From: Ascidia mentula
Taxonomy: Eukaryota > Chordata > Ascidiacea > Phlebobranchia > Ascidiidae
DNA: 64,000 nt
Direction: 5' to 3'
NCBI GenBank assembly: GCA_947561715.1
Contig: OX387204.1
Span: 16,559,001 to 16,623,000 of the forward strand
Shown here: positions 48,901 through 60,351 of the stretch, one piece after another
Position numbering within the stretch: the stretch's first letter is position 1
Layout: each line of letters starts with the position of its first letter
Made by a program: the position numbers and the translations under genes
The notes under the pieces: generated by a model
Told to the model about the DNA's origin: nothing
Databases searched by the model: none
What the model saw: the letters and a program-made list of their open reading frames with translations, nothing else

Positions 48901-51900
48901 GTAATATACTTGTTCAAATCTTTTGTAATTATCACTTTAAGTGAGGTGTGGTTACGACTTACAAGGTTCGTTATTGCCGTGATTTTTAATATTTATCTGG
49001 TAACGAAGATTGGCCTTTAAGGAAACATTTAATAAATTTATTGTTTTGTGCGTTTTTTTTTATAGACGTAAGCTTTTCGTATAAGAAACAATATACATAT
49101 GCACCTAAAACGTGTACTTGGGAATAAACCATTCACCCAGGTGGCATTGACACATTTGACTGCATGACAGGTGCGACGTATTTTCCCTCATTTATACGTT
49201 TTTGGTGTGGTCGCATGGAAAATCAAACTACAGTTTAAACACCGCCAATTAAATCGGAAATTAAAAAAAACTGTTTAATCGGAATTTTTAAACGACAACA
49301 AATAAATGCCCAATGTTTAGTGTAAGTAATTAATGTTTTTTGACAACAAACAAATGAAAGCATCGAACCCGAGCCCTTTTAGAAATAAGCGATTAAAAGA
49401 GATCTTAAGCAAAGGTGTATTTACTATTATTCCAAGGAATGAAATCTGGGCAGTCTTCGGTGGCCAGACCTTCCGTCGCGTGGTTCCAGCATACGTAATC
49501 ATCGAATTCACCCATACACCAAGATTCTGCAAAATAATACACATTACTACATACGATAGACCTCTTTGACAAAGTACAAGCGGTCTTATGGGCAACAAAG
49601 ACTATCCGATGTTTTTCGACAAGTTATGTGAGAAAACGCCCAAAGTCATTTGTCATTTGTCATGATGGTCGTGTTTTCTTCTATGATACACATTCAATGA
49701 CTTTTTTTCATATATAACAGAACACGACATAAAAATGATACCGGCGACTGAATACACTTTAAAACTCAGGTAGCCACGAGGCGAAGCGGTGGATATATTT
49801 GCCTCACCGTTTGTTGGCATATCAGCAATGGTCCGGTTAAGAGTTTCCAGACATGACCTCTTGTAGTCCAGATAACTGCACATCATATCCTGTAACTCTT
49901 TAGCCGACGCCTGCATGAAATAATTCACAGATTTGTTTTAGTGTTAAATACCGTGTATTTTCAACGATAAAATATTTTGGTTACAAAAGAGTCTTCAGGC
50001 CCACTAAAGAACCCTAAATTTAAGTACATTTTTAAATATAAACTAAGTTTACGTACGGGATAGTTTTTTAATACCCTGAAAGCTTCTACATCCAGACATA
50101 CAGTATCTAGCTTCGACACGGAAGCATTAGTGACCATTCAAAGAAAGACATAATAAAATGCGCAACCCAGTAAAATAACACTCCATATTATTCGTTGAAG
50201 TCTACAAAAACAAAAGGATCGAAATGGGATCAATTGAAGTCATTCCATGGGTACGAAGTCAAAAAAGCATAGGGCTGTAATTTAAACCACGGGTAACTTA
50301 AACCACATGTCAAAGTCGTGACTGTCGCTACAAGTAGTCCACGACGAAGAGGTCGCGAGGCAATCGAAAAAAGGAACCATCTCATGTTAGTAGGGGTGGC
50401 GAAACGCCCCAGGTGGGGAACGTTCAGTAAAATACGAGTCCTTGACAGTTGTTTGCAATAGAAGTCCCAACAGGAAGGGTTCGAGGACTCCAGGCGTCCA
50501 AAGCCTGCAACCCAAGTGGCCTTCAAGTCACCAAGAGTTCATATTACCCCTATTTAATGCATGAATGCGTTTGCACTGAATTAGACCCGCTGCAAACTGG
50601 TGCCTGAGCAAAGTTCGACGAAGAGCAATGTTTTCTTATGCCCGCAAAAATTCCTTCAGTTACCCAATCGTTCCATTATGTTTGTTTTTGTTGCACCTTA
50701 GACCAGGGTGGGTATTGGGTATTGCCCTCCCCCCAAAGCGTTACACCCGGTTCCGAGAAACGCGGTCGACAGTGGTTTAAACTATTACTGCTCTTTATAA
50801 CATTTGTTTTTGCCTTAAACAATCGTGCCAGTCAGTTGAATTACATTTACACAAGTTTGACCGTGTTTCCAGGGTAATACAAACCAAGGTTACAACCCGA
50901 CAAACCTCATGGATTACGCAAAAGAACGCCGTGTGTTTTATGCAATGTGTACTGCCTATACCCTCCTGCCTCGTCGGCGACACACAAAAAAACGAAAGGA
51001 CGACAATGGGAGACGGGAGGCAATCAACAACTCCCTGTGGCGCCGTGAAGGAAGAACGACACCGTGCCGCGATTGCGTAAAGTCAGCAGATGCTTCCAGT
51101 CCCACCAGACAATATCTCAAACATTTCGGCCAGTATGGGCCCGTCTGACGCCACGGATCTAGAAAGGCGGGCGGATATGACACACATGCTGCGATAGCAA
51201 AGTTAGCATTGTCCCACCGGCGACAGTGATGTAAGTTATGACGTCATAAGCGCGATAAGGAAGCAAGCTTCTCCAAAATACCCAAATTTTTCCTAATTTT
51301 TTTGTTTGCCCGAAGTGCGACAAGTGAAGCAATTCTAAAGACAACGTACACACAACAGACCACGTACACAAAACAGCAAGTCGAAAAACTGGAGTGCAAA
51401 GCAGCACCTGAATGCAATGACTCAGTGCTGTGAAAACCAGGTTCCACACAGAGATCGCACCCTTTTGACTTGGCGTGATGACGTTCTACTACACGTGCCA
51501 GGTAGCGAAGAAAAACAAAATACCAGACCGTTGACTCACGTGCGGCGTGTGCCACTGAATGCGTTGCGTTATGCCGCAAAGAAAACTACGCAAAGCTCGC
51601 GAGATTACCGTTCAAGGCGGTGTTATGGCACGCCTACAAACTGCACCTCCAACTGCGTCGAGCAGAAGAAGATATCGGTATACTTTGGGTTGTACTTAAT
51701 AGATAAAGTTTTTTTCCAAAAAAATAATTAATCATTAAAAAGCTCAAACATTTAAATGGGGTGCAAACCGCAAATACCGTGAATATTTCGGAAAGCTGTT
51801 CTTACTTACCTCATCATCATCAGGCGTGTACGGAGCAGTGTCGATATACGGGTAATCCCCCGTTTCAGTTTCGTTGTAGAGTGTTTCAAATTCGGGGTCA

Positions 51901-51911
51901 TTAAAATACAT
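40000..51911 (-). CDS. Family B1 (secretin/glucagon/PTH-type) hormone GPCR
   Basis: Ten exons in order: 51911-51810, 49910-49808, 49526-49425, 47728-47574, 46440-46343, 45570-45390, 44627-44477, 44125-43995, 42199-41966, 40332-40000; 529 aa, phases continuous. The hormone-binding domain (about residues 35-154) has the expected Cys pattern with FDDYVCW, PDFIPW and NGSWY. Transmembrane marks are [10 protein letters not shown] (TM2), [13 protein letters not shown] (TM3), DEGCWEF in loop 2, [10 protein letters not shown] (TM5), [16 protein letters not shown] (TM6) and YCFLNGEVQ (TM7). A long His/Asn/Ser-rich tail of about 100 residues follows. The TM6 wording resembles VIP/PACAP, glucagon and PTH receptors, so I do not assign a ligand. 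The first exon is acidic ([14 protein letters not shown]) and shows no signal peptide; another 5' exon may exist. Confidence 0.88.
45638..46200. other. GPCR intron with overlapping long frames, possible old repeat
   Basis: In the intron between the TM1 and TM2 exons both strands carry long open frames (minus 46355-45789, plus 45811-46134). No family is recognisable and neither has splice context. This is likely compositional or an old mobile-element remnant. Confidence 0.3.
47315..47365 (+). repeat. tRNA-like fragment
   Basis: GCGCGGTTAGGACACAACGC followed by TTTAATCACGGTAGGTTG resembles the D arm and anticodon region of a tRNA or tRNA-derived SINE. The T arm is not recognisable. It lies in a GPCR-gene intron. 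Confidence 0.3.
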
Positions 51912-52815
51912 AGTTCACAGCTTAATTGGCATTAGATGCCTTGTCTACGTATCGAATACTGAGAAAAGCAAGTACAAAAATGAACAAGGATCTTGCAATG
52001 AAACCATTTTGCTAACGCTCCAAGCTCCTGCTAAGCATAGTCGAATACGACAACAATCAATTTTCCCGAAAATTCGAAGTGAAAAGTATAACTTTCCTTT
52101 CTCTTTCCAGCCACCAAGCAGCTACCTGAACCTTAATAAATACTATCATTTGAAATATCACTTTAACGTCATATTTCTTGTTATTCCACTACAACTTTCG
52201 GTCGCACTTTGCATTTATCCTGCAATTTCAACTTCAAGGCTATTGAATTTCTTCTTATATGTCACAGATGGACATCAACAAAGTATACGGAATAGAATTT
52301 TTTGGAGGAAATAAATTTAAAGAACTGATTAGTTTGACTTTAGGCAGAAAAAGCGACGGCAATTTATTTAATTCGTTACCAAATTACGTTACTAGATTAA
52401 ATGCCGAAACTTGAGTTGTTTTGGCCAAACTTGCACCTCTGACGTAATGTCACAACCCCCGTTGCATCACTGTCGCACCTGTACTTTGCAGGTAGGTAGG
52501 TAGGTATATATAACTCGCGTGCGCCGCTCCTCCTGCCTTTTTCGCGATAACGCGCAACGTTAACAACTCGGGTGAACTCATGCCAACTACCACTAGGTGA
52601 AATGCCACGGAAGAAATATTAAAATGTCTGGTATATGAACATGTAGGTTTGGTCATTTCTTTTGTGATATTTCAAAAATACTGCAAAATTTTGAGCTGCT
52701 GTTGCCGACAAATAGGCAACAACTTCTAACCTACCGTTTTGGTCCGTCAGAAACCACTTACAAAGAATATTGGTTTGACAACAAAATGACAAAGCACCGC
52801 AACAGGTGAAGGTAT

Positions 52816-52970
52816 TTAGCGCCCACAAGAACAAAGTTGAAACGTTAACAAAATTCCTACAATCAACAGTGAAACACCCAGTATACCCAAGCCGTGACGC
52901 GCAGGATTGCCCGCAACAAAAAAGTTTCTCGCGATGACGGGAGAGTAAAATAAAGAAATCCATCGACCGT
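52816..52970 (-). CDS. Terminal exon of an unidentified membrane protein
   Basis: After the minus-strand acceptor GGTTTTCAG the frame (phase-1 entry) reads GRWISLFYSPVIARNFFVAG, then a helix GLGILGVSLLIVGILLTF, CSCGR and stop. A longer frame (53011-52619) overlaps it in another register and is less protein-like. It could be the last exon of the gene whose other exons are at 55023, 57981 and 59011, but at least one exon joining them was not found. Confidence 0.4.
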
Positions 52971-54145
52971 CTGAAAACCAAAAAAATCCTGTGCAAGGTG
53001 AAGGCTGACATTGTTAGCCCCGCTATTTGTTTACCAGTTTACAAGTTTGTTTAGGGTTGCCGAAAAGCCAAGGCCAAACGCGTACAATCCGAGGTCGTCT
53101 CTTACCTGTTTAATACATGCAAATGAGCTGAAACCACAGATGCAGAGTCAAAAAACTTAAGCCTGCCGCGTATTCGAATTGGCATTTTCTCACCGCAAAC
53201 GGTGGTTCTGTATAACTTAACACTTTGCACTCGAGCAGTTACACGTGACTTGGCGCGGTGCCAACTTCAAACCAGTCCCACAGGATTTGCCCAGTTCAAG
53301 GTTAGGTGAATTAGTTTTCATCTGAAGGTTTTTTTTTTGTTTTGTTTTTTGCCCGTTTAGTCGCCTGCCCACCTCAGCTCACACTGATGATGAACGCAGG
53401 AAGTGTTCGAAACGTCTACCAACAATGTTTAACAGCACAACAGTTTTGGCTTTCCTGTATAAAGTATTTAACTTCAAGTTTCTTGCATCCGGGTTTTCAA
53501 TTCAATTCACCAAGAAAACAAACGAACCACACAACACGATTCTGCTTGAATTTTTAAATGGTGGAATCCTATACACATAGACAGTACGAGCGTTGATTTA
53601 AAATTAAAAAAAAGTTCTGTGGCTTGCCACTACATAAGTTCTTTAACCTCACACTTAGAATGTAAATTCCATCACGACACGATGGTGGCTCCGAACTCGT
53701 CTGAATAACCACAACGTATCAGTTTTCTTTGTGCGTTTGTTAAATCGAAAGAGTTCCGTCTCTTCTATAAATGTCCAAAACCAATCAAAAAACAACAAAA
53801 ATCCGGGAAAAATATTATACTTGGGTGCAAAATACTTTGTGTTGGGCTACTTCGAATAGAAAGGCAACATTAGATGCAGCTCAAGGACGTGTCAGGCAGG
53901 CATTTCAAAGAAATACTTTGTGTTCATCATCAGTGCTACTATCAAATGACTGAAACTGCCTACACCGAATGTGTACACCAAAAGGAAGACGGATGTAAAA
54001 GACGAGCCAAACGTAAACAGGTCAATCACGTGACCACAGCTCTGCTGCGAGAAGGTGCAGTGACGTCATCACTTTGTCAGGATGCAGTGCACGGCAATGC
54101 ATTTCTTCACGTTTGGTTTTTCGTTCGGAAAATTATGTTTAAAAC

Positions 54146-54574
54146 TAGGGATGCACCGAAAGTTCGGTTTGCCGAATTATTCGGCCGAAACCGAATAATT
54201 ATAAGAACTTTGGTTTCGGCCGAATATTTTTGCAAAATTCGGCCAAAACCGAAACTTTTTTACTGCATGCAACACTGGTACGCAAAGTTTAGTATAGTTT
54301 AGAATCATAGTTCAAACTGTATTAATGTGATTTATTTGTTAATTGTCATCGAAATCAACTTAAAGCAGGTGGTACAGCATTCTTTAAGTGCCAATAAATG
54401 GTTGTATGATAGGATCAGATCCATTCCAGCACATGTTTTGTTCAAATTTATTGCGATTTTAAGGAGATGGTTACCAAAATTAGTTTCGGTTTATTCGGCC
54501 GAATTTATTCGGCAAAAGTTGCCGAATATTCGGTTTCGGCCGAATAAAAAAAATGCTGTTTCGGTGCATCACTA
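54146..54574. mobile_element. Non-autonomous hAT transposon (MITE) with perfect 8-bp TSD
   Basis: A 429-bp element. The terminal inverted repeats are TAGGGATGCACCGAAA at the left and TTTCGGTGCATCACTA at the right (one mismatch). The direct flanking duplication is TTTAAAAC (54138-54145 and 54575-54582). The subterminal regions are packed with TTCGGCCGAA words on both strands, able to form hairpins. No transposase frame. Confidence 0.93.
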
Positions 54575-55022
54575 TTTAAAACCGGTTGGTCTTGTGATTC
54601 CTTTTTTCTGTATCGGAAACATTGATCCAAGGGATGCGGAGAGAGTGCGTTAAAAATAAACTGTGGAAATAAAGAAAATAATCTAGATAATATGTCGCCT
54701 TCGCCTAATTTGGCCAAATCAGTATCTCGCTCGGATTGCGGTCCTTGCAACTCGCCGCAACAAATCCGAGTATTTCCACCCTCAGCACAATTTGTCCTTG
54801 TGGTAGCTAAGAAAAGGTCACATTTGACAAGACTACTAATAATGCTTGCTTTAAATTAACCGCAAATTTGTGTATGAATAACAGCCAATGAACACCCGAC
54901 ATACTCGAAAGACAAACATACAAACAGCGTAAGCTAAACTCGGAGTTAAACGTCCTGTCGTGAAAGGTTACACAATCGTGCAATATGTGTGCACAGACAG
55001 AGTTCGTTGATCGGGGATTTAC

Positions 55023-55082
55023 CTTAAAAGACTCAACCAATTGCAGCATTGCGTTTGATAAGAAGATTAGGATGATGCCACG
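55023..55082 (-). CDS. Possible short hydrophobic exon
   Basis: 60 bp between TTGCTTAG and AAG|GTAAAT, phase 0 to 0, reading RGIILIFLSNAMLQLVESFK. It continues plausibly from the exon at 57981-58181, which ends with a hydrophobic segment in phase 0. Too short to be sure alone. Confidence 0.35.
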
Positions 55083-55085
55083 CTA

Positions 55086-57980
55086 AGCAAGAAGCGATAA
55101 CCCAACAACCAAGACGAAAATTCGAACATTAAGTTTATGTATAAGACTTCGGGCAAAGTCCACTCTTGCGCAAATAGCTTTCCACACTGCCTTTGGTTAT
55201 TCCAGGTTTTGTTAATGTAAACGTGTATCCGACGTCATATTTAGGACGATTAACGCAGCTGGCCACGAAAAAAAATAGTATTGGGCACAACGCAATGTTT
55301 ATCCGATAAGCACGCGGAAAGGGCTAAAATTTATGTAAACTTTGAAGCACTAAATAAACCAGGTGCCATGGATTAAAAGCCTGTTGTCCCACAGGACGAA
55401 TAAACAACTTTATTTTTTTCAATAATGGACACTGTCCAAAAATATAGGTTGGGTTATTTTGTCCCCAAAACAATTTTTGACAAAAAAGATTTTTGATGAA
55501 TATTATGCCTGGCAACATTAGCCACAAACTGTCAGGTTTTGACAGTAAATGTTACTTCTATGTTGCAAGAAGTTTGTAGACATGGAATAAAATATATCTT
55601 TGTAGTGTTGTTGCAACCGCAACTAACCGTGAAGCGGAAGGCAAGATGCACGTTTTCCAATCATGCATTTTACGAGGAAAATTGTATATTCCGCAGTTCT
55701 GCGACGGGCGTGGCTCGTGCGGTTCTCAACGCGTGCTTTTTTCGGAGAAACTTTTTAATCCCACCCTCAACCAAAGTAGGTTTGTGCAGTATTTTAACCT
55801 CTGCAATCGCCAGTGCTAATGGGCCTTTTACAGTGAGGAGAACGGGCGTCCTGTGTATGGAAAGGGAAGGAAAAATCAATTAGGGACTTGTGAAACGTCA
55901 AACAACGTTTACGTCTGAAGGTCGCCGATCGCAATGCGGACAGGAATCCCCGCTTTCAGTGTAAAGAACCAGTTTTGTCGGCCACTGCGATGCAATCTTT
56001 AGCCGCTGATGGTGTAAATCTTACACAATAATGCAATCGGGTCTTGCCCGCGTTCCAAAGGAGAAACCGTTGTATGTCACGCAAGCGCAAGATACTGGGT
56101 GGACCCAACATGAAAATTTTATCGAAAAGCCACTAAAATTTCCAATGTTGCCAAGTAAATCTGGGCGTTAACTGAAGTAGACGTAATGTGGGTCTTACCA
56201 CCAAACTTTAAATGTCAGGGATATTTTGTCCTGTATGGTGAATAAGCGCAGTGATGACTTTATACAAATATATACTTCAAAAAAACAAACACTTCTGTTT
56301 ACCCGTTATTCCAAGATAGAAGTTAGATTAGCGCTTAATTTCAAATTTTAGATGCAAGGAAAGCCTCGCCTTTTATTTGCTCACTAAAGACCAATGAAAA
56401 ATCAATTACAACGCCCTACATTCCGAGTCGAAATGGGCAAAGATATTGATTAATTGTGACAAAAATTCGTCTAAGTTAATGAAGGACATGCTAGGGCGCA
56501 GTAGTGGAGAGTTGGAGTAACCACTTATCGAAAGTATCCAACACAACTGACGAGCAATGAGGGCGTTTGTGCGTAAGCAAAGTGCTTCTTAATCCATTTC
56601 AGTTACGTTTTTCCTTCTCAAGTTCGCAATAGAACTTTAATTTTGAGATGAACTATTATTTGTGTATGTATAATATTCATTCAGACAAAATCTGATGAAT
56701 TGTGTGATATTTTTGTTAAATGCAATGGCATAAGTCTCAAAAACTAGATATAAGGATAAATCAGGGAAATATAGACGGTGTTGTGAAAACAAATACCCGT
56801 TCTATTGGCCAGATTCCTTCAATTTATGCCTGCAAAAATCCATTCTTATGGACTATTTAACCTGAAATCGTCAGGTGATACGTATGCAGGAAAAAAAATG
56901 AACTGGCAAAAACGAGTGAACTTTGTCATCACCGCAATCCAACCTGCACGCAGCAATGCGAGTTTGGGTTCGCGTGGCAAGTTAAACCACAACCGTTAAC
57001 CGTAATTACGAGTCTCTCTGAGTGTTTAACTGATCGCGTTTCGATACAGTTGCATGAACTCGTTGAACTCACCAGACTGAATTCAAGAGTTGAAGTTTTT
57101 GTTGATTGTTAGATTTGCTTTTTGTTGATTGTTAGTCTACACAGACTGTGTTTGTTACATTGCTTTTTCCAAACACTTTTTAAGTATTTCTAAAACGAAA
57201 GATTTATCACAGCGACTTTTCGAATGCCAACACGAAAACAAAGTACAGTTTTCAATATTTTCTATCGCTGTTGATGTAATTTGACATAAAATACAGTTTT
57301 GTGGAAAGGAAGTGATACGTCATAAGCAAGCGCGCGTCAAATCGATGGTTATTTTATTACCGAGGAAATAGGGTCGCCCAAACAGGAAGTGTCTGTCATA
57401 TTTTTATGTGGTGTCGGGTCAGTCAACCAATTGTACAACAACACACGGAACCTGAGAACGCCAACGTTGTCATAACACAACACCATCTTTCCAACAACAC
57501 AGTTACGTATGTTAATCTCAAAAACTATATAATCTAAGTTGATATAAACAAAAAACAAGATGCTACATCATTTGATACTACATAGAAACAATAATTAACT
57601 TAATATCAAGAATGCAATATCCCAAAACACAATAAATAGTATTTTTTTGCATATATCAAAACATATAAAAAAATACATTCAATGGTAAAAAAATTATATT
57701 AAAAAGCCTGAAGCGACTGACACAAAATTATTTTGCCAACAATTGTATAATTTTAATCATTCTTGTTTATTTAAAATTAAGAAAAAGCCAGCAAAATCTA
57801 GTAAAGAAAAGTGGCATGCAGTTATATGTTACGCCTTCTATACGTGTATTTACATTTTTGGGTAATATTTAGCATCCAGTCTTTTGCCATTCCGCAGCTT
57901 ATTTAACACGACACGACGAGCAACACTTTAACACAAATTTAGGTGATAAATAATTCAGTCGACCAAAAGTGCAAAATTAC
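55086..57980. other. Intronic or intergenic, no gene seen
   Basis: A frame at 55879-55670 on the minus strand and its plus-strand counterpart are open but lack splice context and recognisable motifs. A 16-bp direct duplication (TTTTGTTGATTGTTAG) lies near 57098 and 57121. Confidence 0.4.
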
Positions 57981-58181
57981 CTGCGGTAAAGGCATCATGG
58001 TGGCGAATAGAACGAAGACGCAGAGAAATCCGAGTCTTGAATGCTGCCGTTGAAATAGGGATGTTGCCGGATAACGCGAAACTGTGGCAAGTGACGACCG
58101 CTGGGGTCTGCCAAGCTCCCTAGGAAGCGGGTATCGATCGATGCCGAGTTCTTTCATTCTTTCATCAATTCGTGCTTTTTC
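57981..58181 (-). CDS. Probable internal exon of an unidentified membrane protein
   Basis: The exon between TACTCAAG and CAG|GTAATT (phase 0 to 0) encodes a charged segment EKARIDERMKELGIDRYPLP, an Arg/Ser-rich stretch and a hydrophobic LGFLCVFVLFATMMPLPQ. Codon use and clean borders suggest real coding. It may join the exons at 59011 and 55023. Alternatively, starting from Met at 58157, it could be a signal-peptide first exon for the GPCR, whose exon at 49910 also begins in phase 0. Confidence 0.5.
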
Positions 58182-59010
58182 CTTGAGTAAAAAAAGAATT
58201 TGATGGTAGGGAAAACAGGACGGCGGGTAACGAAGTTTGTGAGCATGCGGCAGTTCCTAATTAAGTGCCCCCTTCGCGTGAACGACAATGACGAATCTCT
58301 TCCACCATGATGTGATGTGCATCAGGGTGGGCCAAGTAAGAGGGGACATAGAAATGGTTTCAGGGTTGGCAACAATAACCACGGTTTATGTCATGGTAGA
58401 GTTTTAATGCAAACGAATACCTGATTTTTAAATAGGTATTTTTTTAGTAAAGTCCTATTAACCTTGGCAATCTTTTCAAAGCAATTTTATTAGTGTTTAA
58501 TATTTTAACATCAAATAATTAGAGAAACACTCACAATAAGCGTGTACCTTTACGACTAATAAAAAAAATCAACCACAACTGGCTAAATTTCTTTGACTGA
58601 AAATCCATACTTCAACAATTACCTAATTACAGAACAAAAATAACACGTGTTAAATCGACCGAAGGGCGTTTCAAAAGGGCATCGACTTTCCGGTGGCTAA
58701 TAATAATCTTGCAACCGTTTGGGGAACCCAGGGAAAATTGAAAACAGCGATCAGTACATCAACACATTATAAGTCAACCAAGGTCACCTTTCTCGCGTTG
58801 TCAGTGGTTTGAAAAAACACGTGGACGAAATACCACGAGGTTCGATAAGCAGATTAGTTTCAACAAACATTGCACCTCAACTCATTAACAATGCCCGGTG
58901 GAGTATTGCTACATGGTATTCCCAGGACTACAGATTATATGCAACGAAGAGCCTTGTCGAATTGACTTGGCTTTACCGTTAGGAATTGGTCGCTCCCAGA
59001 AGTAACTCAC

Positions 59011-59114
59011 AATTGCAATGAGAGTAATTGTCACAGCTTGGAGTACCAACAACAAATAATAAAGTCGTTGCCCTTCCGAAAATGGTAAATGGTGGATCGA
59101 TGTTGTCTCAAACA
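59011..59114 (-). CDS. Probable exon with membrane helix
   Basis: After GTCCAG the frame (phase-1 entry) reads FETTSIHHLPFSEGQRLYYL then LLVLQAVTITLIAI and reaches a consensus GTGAGT donor in phase 0, compatible with the exon at 57981-58181. If that donor is not used, the frame runs on to a stop at 58910 with a cytoplasmic-type tail, giving a terminal exon. The family is not recognised. Confidence 0.45.
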
Positions 59115-60084
59115 CTGGACTGTGTGTTGTAATTCCATGTAAATTTAGACAGATTAGTGACTCAAGGCGATTCTTTGAACTGTGACATTACATGACGCCA
59201 CAAAGAGAAATTCTAGTTGTGCGGAAGCAAGTAATTCCAAACGAATCGGACAAAGCAGATTTTCAACACATCGTAATGTTTGGAGCGGATATAATGACGA
59301 ACACAAACTTCTAAGTGCCAACGTGGCTGCATTGAATAAAATTAAGTAATTAAAGTTTGCTTTGCATAAATCTTGAATAATGTGAATTTTCACATTTTGT
59401 GTATGGGTAAAATACAGAATAAGGCGTTACCCCAACATGTATTGTGTTTGTCCCAAGTTTTTTTGCAGGGGGATGTTGATAGGCCAAACGCTTTTACCAA
59501 CATTGCCCAATAAAGTCGAGCATATTTAAAGAAGGATCTACCAGCGCTAAACCGCCACCTAGCGGAGTAAACAGTACAGACTTTCCACCACGCATGTCGC
59601 ACACGAGCAACGACAAAATCGGTTTAAAACCTTTAGGATGATCAGATCTCGGTGCGGTAAATACAACAGGATAAGCAAGATTACATCGGATGCTATATTC
59701 CATTTATTTTATCTTCGCATATTGGAAATTTGTAAATTTTCAGAATAAGATCACAAGTATCAAGCGTAAGACCATTTTCACCACAACTTATTCAACGTTA
59801 AAAGAAGCGTGGAAAAAAATAACTTGTAATAATTTGGTGCAAATTACAGATGAATGTTTTTTGCCCAAAGGCATTGCAAACGAGATGCACCTCCCCTATT
59901 TTGCAATAGCATGGCTATAAACGACACATGCCCTCTACAAAATCAACAAAAAGCCACAAGCACGTTAAGGTTACATAGCGACAACTCGAGGAAACCTACA
60001 TATTCTATGCCTCGTCGGTAGGTGGTGTAGGCGAACACGGCTCGAATAATCATGAAGAAAACCTGATCGGGATTCGTGCCCAGG

Positions 60085-60120
60085 ACATCCTTGGTTCGAA
60101 TCCCGGTGTGGTAAAAAAAA
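60085..60120 (+). repeat. B-box-like fragment with A-rich end
   Basis: TTGGTTCGAATCCCGGTGTG followed by GTAAAAAAAA matches a tRNA T arm and the start of an A-rich tail, as in tRNA-derived SINEs. No convincing A box is found at the right spacing. Confidence 0.35.
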
Positions 60121-60191
60121 GAACAAAATTTTAGTGCAAATACGGCCATCTGTCTTTTTTTATGACATTTGGCCGAAAATACCAAGTCTAC

Positions 60192-60351
60192 CTCAAGGTC
60201 AACAACTCGCAAATCGTCCATACCGAACCACGAGGCGGCAAAAGTTACGTTGGGGTCGCCTTGGTGTTTGTGTGCTATATCGACTGACACAAACGTTACG
60301 CACTTGGCCTCCTCTGCATTGGAAAACGGCGTTGGTGGATGACACACAGCA
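60192..60351 (-). CDS. Probable extracellular exon of an unidentified gene
   Basis: After TTTGCTCAG the frame reads AVCHPPTPFSNAEEAKCVTF, then VSVDIAHKHQGDPNVTFAAS and WFGMDDLRVVDLE up to GTAGAC (phase 0). Two Cys and an NVT glycosylation site suit an extracellular or luminal domain. It may be the upstream part of the membrane protein with exons at 59011 and 57981, but the phases do not join directly, so an exon is missing. Confidence 0.45.

Noticed and set aside
48663-49020. Overlapping 90-100 codon frames on both strands
   Set aside because: They lie in a GPCR intron, have no splice context, and show no recognisable motif in any frame.
52619-53011. 130-codon Cys/Phe-rich minus-strand frame
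   Set aside because: Another register of the same DNA has a proper acceptor and a cleaner membrane helix (52816-52970), and the long frame runs across that acceptor.
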